Of a DNA stretch of 64,000 nt, positions 1 to 14,100 are shown in pieces; the first letter of the stretch is position 1; the number at the start of each line of letters is the position of its first letter. The notes below the pieces were generated by a model. It made no database searches. It had not been told where the DNA came from and worked only from the letters and a program-made list of their open reading frames with translations. The stretch spans positions 93,080,575 to 93,144,574 of the forward strand of contig CM056583.1 in the NCBI GenBank assembly GCA_029721435.1, given 5' to 3'. The stretch comes from Gymnothorax reevesii (taxonomy: Eukaryota; Chordata; Actinopteri; Anguilliformes; Muraenidae). The translations under genes were made by a program, and so were the position numbers.

Positions 1-3000
1 TTAGAGAGGGGGTCAGACTGGGCTGGGTGCATTAAAGTAGGGGTCAGTGTGGGCTGGGTGCATTAGAGAGGGGTCAGTCTGGGCTGGGTGCATTAGAGAG
101 GGGGTCAGTCTGGGCTGGGTGTATTTGAGAGGGGGTCAGTCTGGGCTGAGTGTATTAGAGAGGGGGTCAGTCTGGGCTGGGTGCATTAGAGTGGGGGTCA
201 GTCTGGGCTGGGTGCAATAGAGAGCGGTCAGTCTGGGCTGGGTGCATTAGAGGGGGGTCAGTCTGGCCTGGGTGTATTAGAGAGGGGGTCCGTCTGGGCT
301 GGGTGTATTAGAGTGGGGGTCAGTCTGGGCTGGGTGCATTAGAGTGGGGGTCAGTCTGGGCTGGGTGCATTAGAGTGGGGGTCAGTCTGGGCTGGGTGCA
401 TTAGAGAAGGGGTCAGTCTGGGCTGGGTGCATTAGAGAGGGGTCAGTCTGGGCTGGGTGCATTAGAGAGGGGTCAGTCTGGGCTGGGTGCATGAGAGAGG
501 GGTCAGTCTGGGCTGGGTGCATTAGAGTGGGGTCAGTCTGGGCTGGGTGCATTTGAGAGGGGTCAGTCTGGGCTGGGTGCATTAGAGAGGGGTCAGTCTG
601 GGCTGGGTGCATTAGAGAGGGGTCAGTCTGGGCTGGGTGCATTAAAGAGGGGTCAGTCTGGGCTGGGTGCATTAGAGAGGGGTCAGTCTGGGCTGGGTGC
701 ATTAAAGAGGGGTCAGTCTGGCCTGTCTGCATTAGAGAGGGGGTCAGTCTGGGCTGGGTGCATTAGAGATGGGTCAGTCTGGGCTGGGTGCATTAGAGTG
801 GGGTCAGTCTGGGCTGGGTGCATTTGAGTGGGGGTCAGTCTGGGCTGGGTGCATTAGAGAAGGGGTCAGTCTGGGCTGGGTGCATTAGAGAGGGGTCAGT
901 CTGGGCTGGGTGCATTAGAGAGGGGTCAGTCTGGGCTGGGTGCATTAAAGAGGGGTCAGTCTGGGCTGGGTGCATTAGAGAGGGGTCAGTCTGGGCTGGG
1001 TGCATTTGAGAGGGGTCAGTCTGGCCTGAATGCATTAGAGAGGGGGTCAGTCTGGGCTGGGTGCATTAGAGATGGTTCAGTCTGGGCTGGGTGCATTAGA
1101 GTGGGGTCAGTCTGGGCTGGGTGCATTAGAGAGGGGTCAGTCTGGGCTGGGTGCATTAGAGAGGGGTCAGTCTGGGGTGGGTGCATTAAAGAGGGGTCAG
1201 TCTGGGCTGGGTGCATTAGAGAGGGGTCAGTCTGGGCTGGGTGCATTAGAGTGGGGTCAGTCTGGGCTGGGTGCATTCGAGAGGGGTCAGTCTTGGCTGG
1301 GTGCATTAAAGTGGGGTCAGTCTGGGCTGGGTGCATTAGAGAGGGGTCAGTCTGGGCTGGGTGCATTAGAGAGGGGTCAGTCTGGGCTGGGTGCATTAGA
1401 GAGGGGTCAGTCTGGGCTGGGTGCATTAGAGATGGGTCAGTCTGGGCTGGGTGCATTAGAGTGGGGTCAGTGTGGGCTGGGTGCATTAGAGAGGGGGTCA
1501 GTCTCGGCTGGGTGCATAAGAGAGGGGTCAGTCTGGGCTGGGTGCATTTGAGAGGGGGTCAGTCTGGGCTGGGTGCATTAGAGTGGGGTCAGTGTGGGCT
1601 GGGTGCATTAGAGAGGGGTCAGTCTGGGCTGGGTGCATTAGAGAGGGGTCAGTCTGCGCTGGGTGCATTAGAGGTGGGTCAGTCTGGGCTGGGTGCATTA
1701 GAGTGGGGTCAGTGTGGACTGGGTGCATTAGAGAGGGGGTCAGTCTCAGCTGGGGGCATTAGAGAGGGGTCAGTCTGGGCTGGGTGAATTTGAGAGGGGG
1801 TCAGTCTGGGCTGGGTGCATTAGAGTGGGGTCAGTGTGGGCTGGGTGCATTAGAGAGGGGTCAGTCTGGGCTGGGTGCATTAGAAAGGGGTCAGTCTGGG
1901 CTGGGTGCATGAGAGTGGGGGTCAGTTTGGGCTTGGTGCATTAGAGTGGGGGTCAGTCTGGGCTGGGTGCATTAGAGAGGGGTCAGTCTGGGCTGGGTGC
2001 ATTAGAGAGGGGTCAGTCTGGGCTGGGTGCATTAGAGAGGGTCCGTCTGGGCTGGGTGCATTAGAGTGGGGGTCAGTTTGGGCTCGGTGTATTAGAGAGG
2101 GGGTCAGTCTGGGCCAGGTGCATTAGAGTGGGGGTCAGTTTGGGCTGGGTGTATTAGAGAGGGGTCAGTCTGGGCTGGGTGTATTAGAGTGGGGGTCATT
2201 CTGGGCTGGGTGTATTAGAGAGGGGTCAGTCTGGGCTGGGTGCATTACAGAGGGGTCAGTCTGGGCTGGGTGCATTAGAGTGGGGGTCAGTTTGGGCTCG
2301 GTGTATTAGAGAGGGGGTCAGTCTGGGCAAGGTGCATTAGAGTGGGGCTCAGTTTGGGCTGGGTGTATTAGAGTGGGGGTCAGTCTGGGCTGGGTGCATT
2401 AGAGAGGGTCCGTCTGGGCTGGGTGTATTAGAGAGGGGGTCAGACTGGGCTGGTTGCATTAAAGTAGGGGTCAGTGTGGGCTGGGTGCATTAGAGAGGGG
2501 GTCAGTCTGGGCTGGGTGCATTAGAGAGGGGTCGGTCTGGGCTGGGTGGATTAGAGAGGGGTCAGTCTGGGCTGGGTGCATTAGAGAGGGGTCAGTCTGG
2601 GCTGGGTGCTTTAGAGAGGGGTCTGTCTGGGCTGGATGCATTAGAGAGGGTCCGTCTGGGCTGGGTGTATTTGAGAGGGGGTCAGTCTGGGCTGGGTGTA
2701 TTAGAGAGGGGGTCAGTCTGGGCTGGGTGGTTTTGTGTGGGGGTCAGTCCTGGCTGGGTCCATTGGAGTGCCGTCAGTCTGGGCTGGGTGCATTAGAGGG
2801 GGGTCAGTCTGGCCTGGGTGTATTAGAGAGGGTCCGTCTGGGCTGGGTGTATTAGAGAGGGTGTCAGTCTGGGCTGGGTGTATTAGAGAGGGGGTCAGTC
2901 TGGGCTGGGTGCATTAGAGTGGGGGTCAGTCTGGGCTGGGTGCATTAGAGAGGGGTCAGTCTGGGCTGGGTGCATTAGAGAGGGGTCAGTCTGGGCTGGG

Positions 3001-6000
3001 TGCATTAGAGAGGGGGTCAGTCTGGGCTGGGTGCATTAGAGAGGGGGTAAGTCTGGGCTGGGTGCATTTGAGAGGGGTCAGTCTGGGCTGGGTGCATTAG
3101 AGAGGGGGTCAGTCTGGGCAAGGTGCATTAGAGTGGGGGTCAGTTTGGGCTGGATGCATTAGAGAGGGGGTCAGTCTGGGCTGGGTGCATTAGAGAGGTG
3201 ATCAGTCTGGGCTGGGTGCATTAGTGAGGGGTCAGTCTGGGCTGGGTGAATTAGAGAGGGGGTCAGTCTGGGCAAGGTGCATTAGAGTGGGGGTCAGTTT
3301 GGGCTGGGTGTATTAGAGTAGGGGTCAGTCTGGGCTGGATGCATTAGAGAGGGGTCAGTCTGGGCTGGATGCATTAGAGAGGGAGTCAGTCTGGGCTGGG
3401 TGCATTAGAGAGGGGTTAATCCTGGCTGGGTGCATTAGAGAGGGGGCCAGTCTGGGCTGGGTGCATTTGAGAGGGGTCAGTCTGGGCTGGGTGCATTAGA
3501 GAGGGGTCAGTCTGGGCTGGGTTCATTAGAGAGGGGTCAGTCTGGGCTTGGTGCATTCGAGAGGGGGTCAGTCTGGGCAAGGTGCATTCGAGAGAGGTCA
3601 GTCTGGGCTGGTTGCATTAGAGAGGGGGTCAGTCTGGGCTGGGTGCATTAGAGAGGGATCAGTCTGGGGTGGGTGCATTAGAGAGGGGTCAGTCTGGGCT
3701 GGGTGCATTAGAGTGGGGTCAGTGTGGGCTGGGTGCATTAGGGAGGGGCTCAGTCTGGGCTGGGTGCATTCGAGAGGGGTCAGTCTGGGCTGGGTGCATT
3801 AGAGTGGGGGTCAGTCTGGGCTGGGTGCATTAGAGTGGGGTCAGTGTGGGCTGGGTGCATTAGAGAGGGGTCAGTCTGGGGTGGATGCATTAGAGTGGGG
3901 GTTAGTTTGGGCTCGCTGTATTAGAGAGGGGTCAGTCTGGGCTGGGTGCATTAGAGTGGGGGTCAGTCTGGGCTGGGTGCATTAGACAGGGGGTCAGTCT
4001 GGGCTGGGTCCATGAGAGAGGGGTCTGTCTGGGCTGGGTGCATTAAAGAGGGGGTCAGTCTGGGCAAGGTGCATAAGAGTGGGGGTCAGTTTGGGGTGGG
4101 TGTATTAGAGTAGGGGTCAGTCTGGGCTGGGTGCATTAGAGAGGGGTCAGTCTGGGCTGGGTGCATTAGAGAGGGGTCAGTCTGGGGTGGGTGTATTAGA
4201 GAGGGGTCAGTCTGGGCTGGGTGCATTAGTGAGGGGTCAGTGTGGGCTGGGTGCATTAGAGAGGGTCCGTCTGGGCTGGGTGTATTAGAGAGGGGGTCAG
4301 ACTGGGCTGGGTGCATTAAAGTGAGGGTCAGTGTGGCTGAGTGCATTAGAGAGAGGGCTGTCTGTGCTGTGGGCATTAGAGAGGGGTTAGTCTGGGCTGG
4401 GTGCATTAGAGTGGGGGTCAGTTTGTGCTGGGTGCATTTGAGAGGGGGCAGTCTGGGTTGGGTGCATTAGAGAGGGGTCAGTCTGGGCTGGGTGTATTAG
4501 AGAGGGGTCAGTCTGGGCTGGGAACATTAGAGAGGGGTCAGTCTGGGCTGGGTGCATTAGAGAGGGGTCAGTCTGGGCTGGGTGCTTTAGATAGGGGTCT
4601 GTCTGGGCGGGGTGCATTAGAGAGGGTCCGTCTGGGCTGGGTGTATTAGAAAGGGGGTCAGTCTGGGCTGGGGGTATTAGAGAGGGGGTCAGTCTGGGCT
4701 GGGTGCATTAGAGTGGGGGTCAGTCTGGGCTGGGTGCATTAGAGTGGGGGTCAGTCTGGGCTGGGTGCATAAGAGAGGGGTCAGTCTGGCCTGGGTGTAT
4801 TAGAGAGGGTCCGTCTGGGCTGGGTGTATTAGAGAGGGGGTCAGTCTGGGCTGGGTGTATTAGAGAGGGGGTCAGTCTGGGCTGGGTGTATTTGAGAGGG
4901 GGTCAGTCTGGGCTGGGTGCATTAGAGTGGGGGTCAGTCTGGGCTGGGTGTATTAGAAAGGGGTCAGTCTGGACTGAGTGCATTAGAGAGGGGTCAGTCT
5001 GGGCTGGGTGCATTAGAGAGGGGTCAGTCTGGGCTGGGTGCATTAGAGAGGGGGTCAGTCTGGGGTGGGTGCATTAGAAAGGGGTCAGTCTGGGCTGGGT
5101 GCATTAGAGAGGGGTCAGTCTGGGCTGGGTGCATTAGAGAGGGGTCAGTCTGGGCTGGGTGCATTAGAGAGGGGTTAGTCTGAGCTGGGTGTATTATAGA
5201 GGGGGTCAGTCTGGGCTGAGTGCATTAGAGTGGGGGTCAGTCTGGGCTGCGTGCATTAGAGAGGGGTCAGTCTGGGCTGGGTGCATTCGAGTGGGGGTCA
5301 GTCTGGGCTGGGCGCATTAGAGTGGGGGTCAGTCTGGGCTGGGTGCATTAGAGAGGGGTCAGTCTGGGCTGGGTGCATTAGAGAGGGGTCAGTCTGGGCT
5401 GGGTGCTTTAGAGAGGGGTCAGTCTGGGCTGAGTGCATTAGAGTGGGGGTCAGTCTGGGCTGCGTGCATTAGAGAGGGGTCACTCTGGGCTGGGTGCATT
5501 AGAGTGGGGGTCAGTTTGGGCTCGGTGTATTAGAGAGGGGTCAGTCTGGGCTGGGTGCATTAGAGAGGGGGTCAGTCTGGGCAAGGTGCATTAGAGTGGG
5601 GCTCAGTTTGGGCTGGGTGTATTAGAGTGGGGGTCAGTCTGGGCAGGGTGTATTAGAGAGGAATCAGTCTGGGCTGGGTGCATTAGAGAGGGGTCAGTCT
5701 GGGCTGGGTGCTTTAGAGAGGGTCCGCTGGGCTGGATGTATTAGAGAGGGGGTCAGACTTGGCTGGGTGCATTAGAGAGGGGTCAGTCTGGGCTGTGTGC
5801 ATTAGAGTTGGGGTCAGTCTGGGCTGGGTGCATGAGAGTGGGGGTCAGTTTGGGCTGGGTGCATTAGAGTGGGGGTCAGTCTGGGCTGGGTGCATTAGAG
5901 AGGGGTCAGTCTGGGCTGGGTGCATTAGAGTGGGGGTCAGTTTGGGCTGGGTGCATTAGAGTGGGGGTCAGTTTGGGCTTGGTGTATTAGAGTGGGGGTC

Positions 6001-9000
6001 AGTCTGGGCTGGGTGCATTAGAGAGGGGTCAGTCTGGGCTGGGTGCATTAGAGAGGGGTCAGTCTGGGCTGGGTGCATTAAAGTAGGGGTCAGTGTGGGC
6101 TGGGTGCATTAGAGAGGGGTCAGTCTGGGCTGGGTGCATTAGAGAGGGGGTCAGTCTGGGCTGGGTGTATTTGAGAGGGGGTCAGTCTGGGCTGAGTGTA
6201 TTAGAGAGGGTCCGTCTGGGCTGGGTGTATTAGAGAGGGGGTCAGACTGGGCTGGGTGCATTAAAGTAGGGGTCAGTGTGGGCTGGGTGCATTAGAGAGG
6301 GGTCAGTCTGGGCTGGGTGCATTAGAGAGGGGGTCAGTCTGGGCTGGGTGCATTAGAGTGGGGGTCAGTCTGGGCTGGGTGCAATAGAGAGCGGTCAGTC
6401 TGGGCTGGGTGCATTAGAGGGGGGTCAGTCTGGCCTGGGTGTATTAGAGAGGGGGTCCGTCTGGGCTGGGTGTATTAGAGTGGGGGTCAGTCTGGGCTGG
6501 GTGCATTAGAGTGGGGGTCAGTCTGGGCTGGGTGCATTAGAGTGGGGGTCAGTCTGGGCTGGGTGCATTAGAGAAGGGGTCAGTCTGGGCTGGGTGCATT
6601 AGAGAGGGGTCAGTCTGGGCTGGGTGCATTAGAGAGGGGTCAGTCTGGGCTGGGTGCATGAGAGAGGGGTCAGTCTGGGCTGGGTGCATTAGAGTGGGGT
6701 CAGTCTGGGCTGGGTGCATTAAAGAGGGGTCAGTCTGGGCTGGGTGCATTAGAGAGGGGTCAGTCTGGGCTGGGTGCATTAGAGAGGGGTCAGTCTGGGC
6801 TGGGTGCATTAGAGAGGGGTCAGTCTGGGCTGGGTGCATTAGAGAGGGGTCAGTCTGGCCTGTCTGCATTAGAGAGGGGGTCAGTCTGGGCTGGGTGCAT
6901 TAGTGATGGGTCAGTCTGGGCTGGGTGCATTACAGTGGAGTCAGTGTGGGTGGGGTGCATTAGAGTGGGGGCCAGTGTGGGCTGGGTGCATTAGAGAAGG
7001 GGTCAGTCTGGGCTGGGTGCATTAGAGAGGGGGGCAGTCTGGCCAAGGTGCATTAGAGAGGGGTCAGTCTGGGCTGGGTGCATTAAAGAGGGGTCAGTCT
7101 GGGCTGGGTGCATTAGAGAGGGGTCAGTCTGGGGTGGGTGCATTTGAGAGGGGGCAGTCTGGGCTGAATGCATTAGAGGGGGGGTCAGGCTGGGGTGGTG
7201 GCATTAGAGATGGTTCAGTCTGGGCTGGGTGCATTAGAGTGGGGTCAGTCTGGGCTGTGTGCATTAGAGAGGGGTCAGTCAGGGCTGGGTGCATTAGAGA
7301 GGGGTCAGTCTGGGCTGGGTGCATTAAAGAGGGGGCAGTGTGCGCTGGGTGCATTAGAGAGGGTTCAGACTGGGCTGGGTGCATTAGAGTGGGGTCAGTT
7401 TGGGCTGGGTGCATTAGAGAGGGGTCAGTCTTGGCTGGGTGCATTAAAGTGGGGTCAGTCTCGGCTGGGTGCATTAGAGAGGGGTCAGTCTGGGCTGGGT
7501 GCATTAGAGAGGGGTCAGTCTGGCCTGTCTGCATTAGAGAGGGGTCAGTCTGGGCTGGGTGGATTAGAGAGGGGGTCAGTCTGGGCTGGGTGCATTAGAG
7601 AGGGGTCAGTCTGGGCTGGGTGCATTAGAGAGGGGTCAGTCTGGGCTGGGTGCATTAGAGATGGGTCAGTCTGGGCTGGGTGCATTAGAGTGGGGTCAGT
7701 GTGGGCTGGGTGCATTAGAGAGGGGGTCAGTCTTGGCTGGGTGCATAAGAGAGGGGTCAGTCTGGGCTGGGTGCATTTGAGAGGGGGTTAGTCTGGGCTG
7801 GGTGCATTAGAGTGGGGTCAGTGTGGGCTGGGTGCATTAGAGAGGGGTCAGTCTGGGCTGGGTGCATTAGAGAGGGGTCAGTCTGGGCTGGGTGCATTAG
7901 AGGTGGGTCAGTCTGGGCTGGGTGCATTAGAGTGGGGTCAGTGTGGGCTGGGTGCATTAGAGAGGGGGTCAGTCTCGGCCCGGTGCATTAGAGAGGGGTC
8001 AGTCTGGGCTGGGTGCATTTGAGAGGGGGTCAGTCTGGGCTGGGTGCATTAGAGTGGGGTCAGTGTGGGCTGGGTGCATTAGAGAGGGGTCAGTCTGGGC
8101 TGGGTGTATGAGAAAGGGGTCAGTCTGGGCTGGGTGCATGAGAGTGGGGGTCAGTTTGGGCTTGGTGCATTAGAGTGGGGGTCAGTCTGGGCTGGGTGCA
8201 TTAGAGAGGGGTCAGTCTGGGCTGGGTGCATTAGAGAGGGGTCAGTCTGGGCTGGGTGCATTAGAGAGGGTCCGTCTGGGCTGGGTGCATTAGAGTGGGG
8301 GTCAGTTTGGGCTCGGTGTATTAGAGAGGTGGTCAGTCTGGGCAAGGTGTATTAGAGTGGGGCTCAGTTTGGGCTGGGTGTATTAGAGTGGGGGTCAGTC
8401 TGGGCTGGGTGCATTAGAGAGGGGTCAGTCTGGGCTGGGCGCATTAGAGAGGGGTCAGTCTGGGCTGGGTGCATTAGAGTGGGGGTCAGTTTGGGCTCGG
8501 TGTATTAGAGAGGGGGTCAGTCTGGGCAAGGTGCATTAGAGTGGGGCTCAGTTTGGGCTGGGTGTTTTAGAGTGGGGGTAAGTCTGGGCTGGGTGCATTA
8601 GAGAGGGTCCGTCTGGGCTGGGTGTATTAGAGAGGGGGTCAGACTGGGCTGGGTGCATTAAAGTAGGGGTCAGTGTGGGCTGGGTGCATTAGAGAGGGGG
8701 TCAGTCTGGGCTGGGTGCATTAGAGAGGGGGCGGGCTGGGCTGGGTGGGTTAGAGAGGGGTCAGTCTGGGCTGGGTGCATTAGAGAGGGGTCAGTCTGGG
8801 CTGGGTGCTTTAGAGAGGGGTCTGTCTGGGCTGGGTGCATTAGAGAGGGTCCGTCTGGGCTGGGTGTATTTGAGAGGGGGTCAGTCTGGGCTGGGTGTAT
8901 TAGAGAGGGGGTCAGTCTGGGCTGGGTGCATTTGAGTGGGGGTCAGTCCTCGCTGGGTGCTTTAGAGAGCGGTCCGTGTGGGGTGGGTGCGTTAGAGGGG

Positions 9001-12000
9001 GGTCAGTCTGGCCTGGGTGTATTAGAGAGGGTCCGTCTGGGCTGGGTGTATTAGAGAGGGTGTCAGTCTGGGCTGGGTGTATTAGAGAGGGGGTCAGTCT
9101 GGGCTGGGTGCATTAGAGTGGGGGTCAGTCTGGGCTGGGTGCATTAGAGAGGGGTCAGTCTGGGCTGGGTGCATTAGAGAGGGGTCAGTCTGGGCTGGGT
9201 GCATTAGAGAGGGGGTCAGTCTGGGCTGGGTGCATTAGAGAGGGGGTAAGTCTGGGCTGGGTGCATTTGAGAGGGGTCAGTCTAGGCTGGGTGCATTAGA
9301 GAGGGGGTCAGTCTGGGCAAGGTGCATTAGAGTGGGGGTCAGTTTGGGCTGGATGCATTAGAGAGGGGGTCAGTCTGGGCTGGGTGCATTAGAGAGGTGA
9401 TCAGTCTGGGCTGGGTGCATTAGTGAGGGGTCAGTCTGGGCTGGGTGAATTAGAGAGGGGGTCAGTCTGGGCAAGGTGCATTAGAGTGGGGGTCAGTTTG
9501 GGCTGGGTGTATTAGAGTAGGGGTCAGTCTGGGCTGGATGCATTAGAGAGGGGTCAGTCTGGGCTGGATGCATTAGAGAGGGAGTCAGTCTGGGCTGGGT
9601 GCATTAGAGAGGGGGTAAGTCTGGGCTGGGTGCATTCGAGAGGGGTCAGTCTGGGCTGGGTGCATTAGAGAGGGGTCAGTCTGGGCTGGGTGCATTAAAG
9701 AGGGGTCAGTCTGGGCTGGGTGCATTAGAGAGGGGTCAGTCTGGGCTGGGTGCATTTGAGAGGGGTCAGTCTGGCCTGAATGCATTAGAGAGGGGGTCAG
9801 TCTGGGCTGGGTGCATTAGAGATGGGTCAGTCTGGGCTGGGTGCATTAGAGTGGGGTCAGTCTGGGCTGGTGCATTAGAGAGGGGTCAGTCTGGGCTGGG
9901 TGCATTAGAGAGGGGTCAGTCTGGGCTGGGTGCATTAAAGAGGGGTCAGTCTGGGCTGGGTGCATTAGAGAGGGGTCAGTCTGGGCTGGGTGCATTAGAG
10001 TGGGGTCAGTCTGGGCTGGGTGCATTAGAGAGGGGTCAGTCTTGGCTGGGTGCATTAAAGTGGGGTCAGTCTCGGCTGGGTGCATTAGAGAGGGGTCAGT
10101 CTGGGCTGGGTGCATTAGAGAGGGGTCAGTCTGGCCTGTCTGCATTAGAGAGGGGTCAGTCTGGGCTGGGTGCATTAGAGAGGGGGGTCAGTCTGGGCTG
10201 GGTGCATTAGAGAGGGGTCAGTCTGGGCTGGGTGCAATAGAGAGGGGGGCAGTCTCGGCTGGGTGCATTAGAGAGGGGTCAGTCTGGGCTGGGTGCATTT
10301 GAGAGGGGGTCAGTCTGGGCTGGGTGCATTAGAGTGGGGTCAGTGTGGGCTGGGTGCATTCGAGAGGGGTCAGTCTGGGCTGGGTGCATTAGAGAGGGAT
10401 GAGTCTGGGCTGGGTGCATTAGAGGTGGGTCAGTCTGGGCTGGGTGCATTAGAGTGGGGTCAGTGTGGGCTGGGTGCATTAGAGAGGGGGTCAGTCTCAG
10501 CTGGGTGCATTAGAGAGGGGTCAGTCTTGGCTGGGTGAATTTGTGAGGGGGTCAGGCTGGGGTGGGTGCATTAGAGTGGGGTCAGTGTGGGCTGGGTGCA
10601 TTAGAGAGGGGTCAGTCTGGGCTGGGTGCATTAGAAAGGGGTCAGTCTGGGCTGGGTGCATGAGAGTGGGGGTCAGTTTGGGCTTGGTGCATTAGAGTGG
10701 GGGTCAGTCTGGGCTGGGTGCATTAGAGAGGGGTCAGTCTGGGCTGGGCGCATTAGAGAGGGGTCAGTCTGGGCTGGGTGCATTAGAGAGGGTCCGTCTG
10801 GGCTGGGTGCATTAGAGTGGGGGTCAGTTTGGGCTCGGTGTATTAGAGAGGGGGTCAGTCTGGGCCAGGTGCATTAGAGTGGGGCTCAGTTTGGGCTGGG
10901 TGTATTAGAGTGGGGGTCATTCTGTGCTGGGTGTATTAGAGAGGGGTCAGTCTGGGCTGGGTGCATTAGAGAGGGGTCAGTCTGGGCTGGGTGCATTAGA
11001 GTGGGGGTCAGTTTGGGCTCGGTGTATTAGAGAGGGGGTCAGTCTGGGCAAGGTGCATTAGAGTGGGGCTCAGTTTGGGCTGGGTGTATTAGAGTGGGGG
11101 TCAGTGTGGGCTGGGTGCATTAGAGAGGGTACGTCTGGTCTGTGGGTATTAGAGAGGGGGTCAGACTGGGCTGGGTGAATTAAAGTAGGGGTCAGTGTGG
11201 GCTGGGTGCATTAGAGAGGGGGTCAGTCTGGGCTGGGTGCATTAGAGAGGGGTCGGTCTGGGCTGGGTGCATTAGAGAGAGGTGTGTCTGGGCTTGGTGC
11301 ATTAGAGAGGGGTCAGTCTGGGCTGGGTGCATTAGAGAGGGGTCAGTCTGGGCTGGGTGCTTTAGAGAGGGGTCTGTCTGGGCTGGGTGCATTAGAGAGG
11401 GTCCGTCTGGGCTGGGTGTATTTGAGAGGGGGTCAGTCTGGGCTGGGTGTATTAGAGAGGGGGTCAGTCTGGGCTGGGGGCATTAGAGTGGGGGTCAGTC
11501 CTGGCTGGGTGCATTAGAGAGCGGTCAGTCTGGGCTGGGTGCATTAGAGGGGGGTCAGTCTGGCCTGGGTGTATTAGAGAGGGTCCGTCTGGGCTAGGTG
11601 TATTAGAGAGGGGGTCAGTCTGGGCTGGGTGTATTAGAGAGGGGGTCAGTCTGGGCTGGGTGCAGTGGCGTGGGGGTGTGTCTGGGCTGGGTGCATTAGA
11701 GAGGGGTCAGTCTGGGCTGGGTGCATTAGAGAGGGGTCAGTCTGGGCTGGGTGCATTAGAGAGGGGGTCAGTCTGGGCTGGGTGTATTACAGAGGGGTCA
11801 GTCTGGGCTGGGTGCATTAGACTGGGGGTCAGTTTGGGCTAGGTGTATTCGAGAGGTGTAAGTCTGGGCTGGGTGCATTAGAGAGGGGGTAAGTCTGGGC
11901 TGGGTGCATTTGAGAGGGGTCAGTCTGGGCTGGGTGCATTAGAGAGGGGTCAGTCTGGGTTGGGTGCATTAGAGAGGGGTCAGTCTGGGCTGGGTGTATT

Positions 12001-14100
12001 AGAGAGGGGTCAGTCTGGGCTGGGTGCATTAGAGTGGGGGTCAGTTTGGGCTGGGTGCATTTGAGAGGGGTCAGTCTGGGTTGGGTGCATTAGAGAGGGG
12101 TCAGTCTGGGCTGGGTGTATTAGAGAGGGGTCAGTCTGGGCTGGGAACATTAGAGAGGGGTCAGTCTGGGCTGGGTGCATTAGAGAGGGGTCAGTCTGGG
12201 CTGGGTGCTTTAGATAGGGGTCTGTCTGGGCGGGGTGCATTAGAGAGGGTCCGTCTGGGCTGGGTGTATTAGAAAGGGGGTCAGTCTGGGCTGGGGGTAT
12301 TAGAGAGAGGGTCAGTCTGGGCTGGGTGCATTAGAGTGGGGGTCAGTCTGGGCTGGGTGCATTAGAGTGGGGTCAGTCTGGGCTGGGTGCATTAGAGAAG
12401 GGTCAGTCTGGCCTGGGTGTATTAGAGAGGGTCCGTCTGGGCTGGGTGTATTAGAGAGGGGGTCAGTCTGGGCTGGGTGTATTAGAGAGGGGGTCAGTCT
12501 GGGCTGGGTGTATTTGAGAGGGGGTCAGTCTGGGCTGGGTGCATTAGAGTGGGGGTCAGTCTGGGCTGGGTGTATTAGAAAGGGGTCAGTCTGGACTGAG
12601 TGCATTAGAGAGGGGTCAGTCTGGGCTGGGTGCATTAGAGAGGGGTCAGTCTGGGCTGGGTGCATTAGAGAGGGGGTCAGTCTGGGGTGGGTGCATTAGA
12701 AAGGGGTCAGTCTGGGCTGGGTGCATTAGAGTGGGGGTCAGTCTGGGCTGGGTGCATTAGAGAGGGGTCAGTCTGGGCTGGGTGCATTAGAGAGGGGTCA
12801 GTCTGGGCTGGGTGCATTAGAGAGGGGGTCAGTCTGGGCTGGGTGTATTACAGAGGGGTCAGTCTGGGCTGGGTGCATTAGACTGGGGGTCAGTTTGGGC
12901 TAGGTGTATTCGAGAGGTGTAAGTCTGGGCTGGGTGCATTAGAGAGGGGGTAAGTCTGGGCTGGGTGCATTTGAGAGGGGTCAGTCTGGGCTGGGTGCAT
13001 TAGAGAGGGGTCAGTCTGGGTTGGGTGCATTAGAGAGGGGTCAGTCTGGGCTGGGTGTATTAGAGAGGGGTCAGTCTGGGCTGGGTGCATTAGAGTGGGG
13101 GTCAGTTTGGGCTGGGTGCATTTGAGAGGGGTCAGTCTGGGTTGGGTGCATTAGAGAGGGGTCAGTCTGGGCTGGGTGTATTAGAGAGGGGTCAGGCTGG
13201 GCTGGGTGCATTAGAGAGGGTCCGTCTGGGCTGGGTGTATTAGAGAGGGGGGCAGACTGGGCTGGGTGCATTAAAGTAGGGGTCAGTGTGGGCTGGGTGC
13301 ATTAGAGAGGGGTCAGTCTGGGCTGGGTGCATTAGAGAGGGGGTGAGTCGGGGCTGGGTGTATTTGAGAGGGGGTCAGTCTGGGCTGAGTGTATTAGAGA
13401 GGGGGTCAGTCTGGGCTGGGTGCATTAGAGTGGGGGTCAGTCTGGGCTGGGTGCAATAGAGAGCGGTCAGTCTGGGCTGGGTGCATTAGAGGGGGGTCAG
13501 TCTGGCCTGGGTGTATTAGAGAGGGGGTCCGTCTGGGCTGGGTGTATTAGAGTGGGGGTCAGTCTGGGCTGGGTGCATTAGAGTGGGGGTCAGTCTGGGC
13601 TGGGTGCATTAGAGTGGGGGTCAGTCTGGGCTGGGTGCATTAGAGAAGGGGTCAGTCTGGGCTGGGTGCATTAGAGAGGGGTCAGTCTGGGCTGGGTGCA
13701 TTAGAGAGGGGTCAGTCTGGGCTGGGTGCATGAGAGAGGGGTCAGTCTGGGCTGGGTGCATTAGAGTGGGGTCAGTCTGGGCTGGGTGCATTAAAGAGGG
13801 GTCAGTCTGGGCTGGGTGCATTAGAGTGGGGTCAGTCTGGCCTGGGTGTATTAGAGAGGGTCCGTCTGGGCTGGGTGTATTAGAGAGGGTGTCAGTCTGT
13901 GCTGGGTGTATTAGAGAGGGTGTCAGTCTGGCCTGGGTGCATTAGAGTGGGGGTCAGTCTGGGCTGGGTGCAATAGGGAGGGGCCAGTGTGGGCCGGGTC
14001 CGTTAGAGAGGGGACAGTCTGGGCTGGGTGCATTAGAGAGGGGGAAAGTCTGGGTTGGGTGCATTTGAGAGGGGCCAGTCTGGGCTGGGTGCATTAGAGA
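1..14100. repeat. Left part of the array: mosaic of multi-kilobase duplications
   Basis: Rare unit variants recur in the same order at long offsets. The block starting at 1 (GGGGTCAGACTGGG, then a unit with TTAAAGTAGGGG) recurs at about 6229 and 13250. A unit with AGAGAAGGGG recurs near 403, 6571 and 13644. A unit with CATGAGAGTGGGGG recurs near 1911, 8138 and 10662. Roughly 1-3400 matches 6228-9600, about 850-2900 matches 9600-11650 (offset about 8.75 kb), and 4390-5080 matches 12010-12700 (offset about 7.62 kb). Copies differ by gain or loss of whole units; for example the second copy lacks two units present near 121-180. Matching was done by eye from marker variants, so boundaries are approximate. 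Confidence 0.75.
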
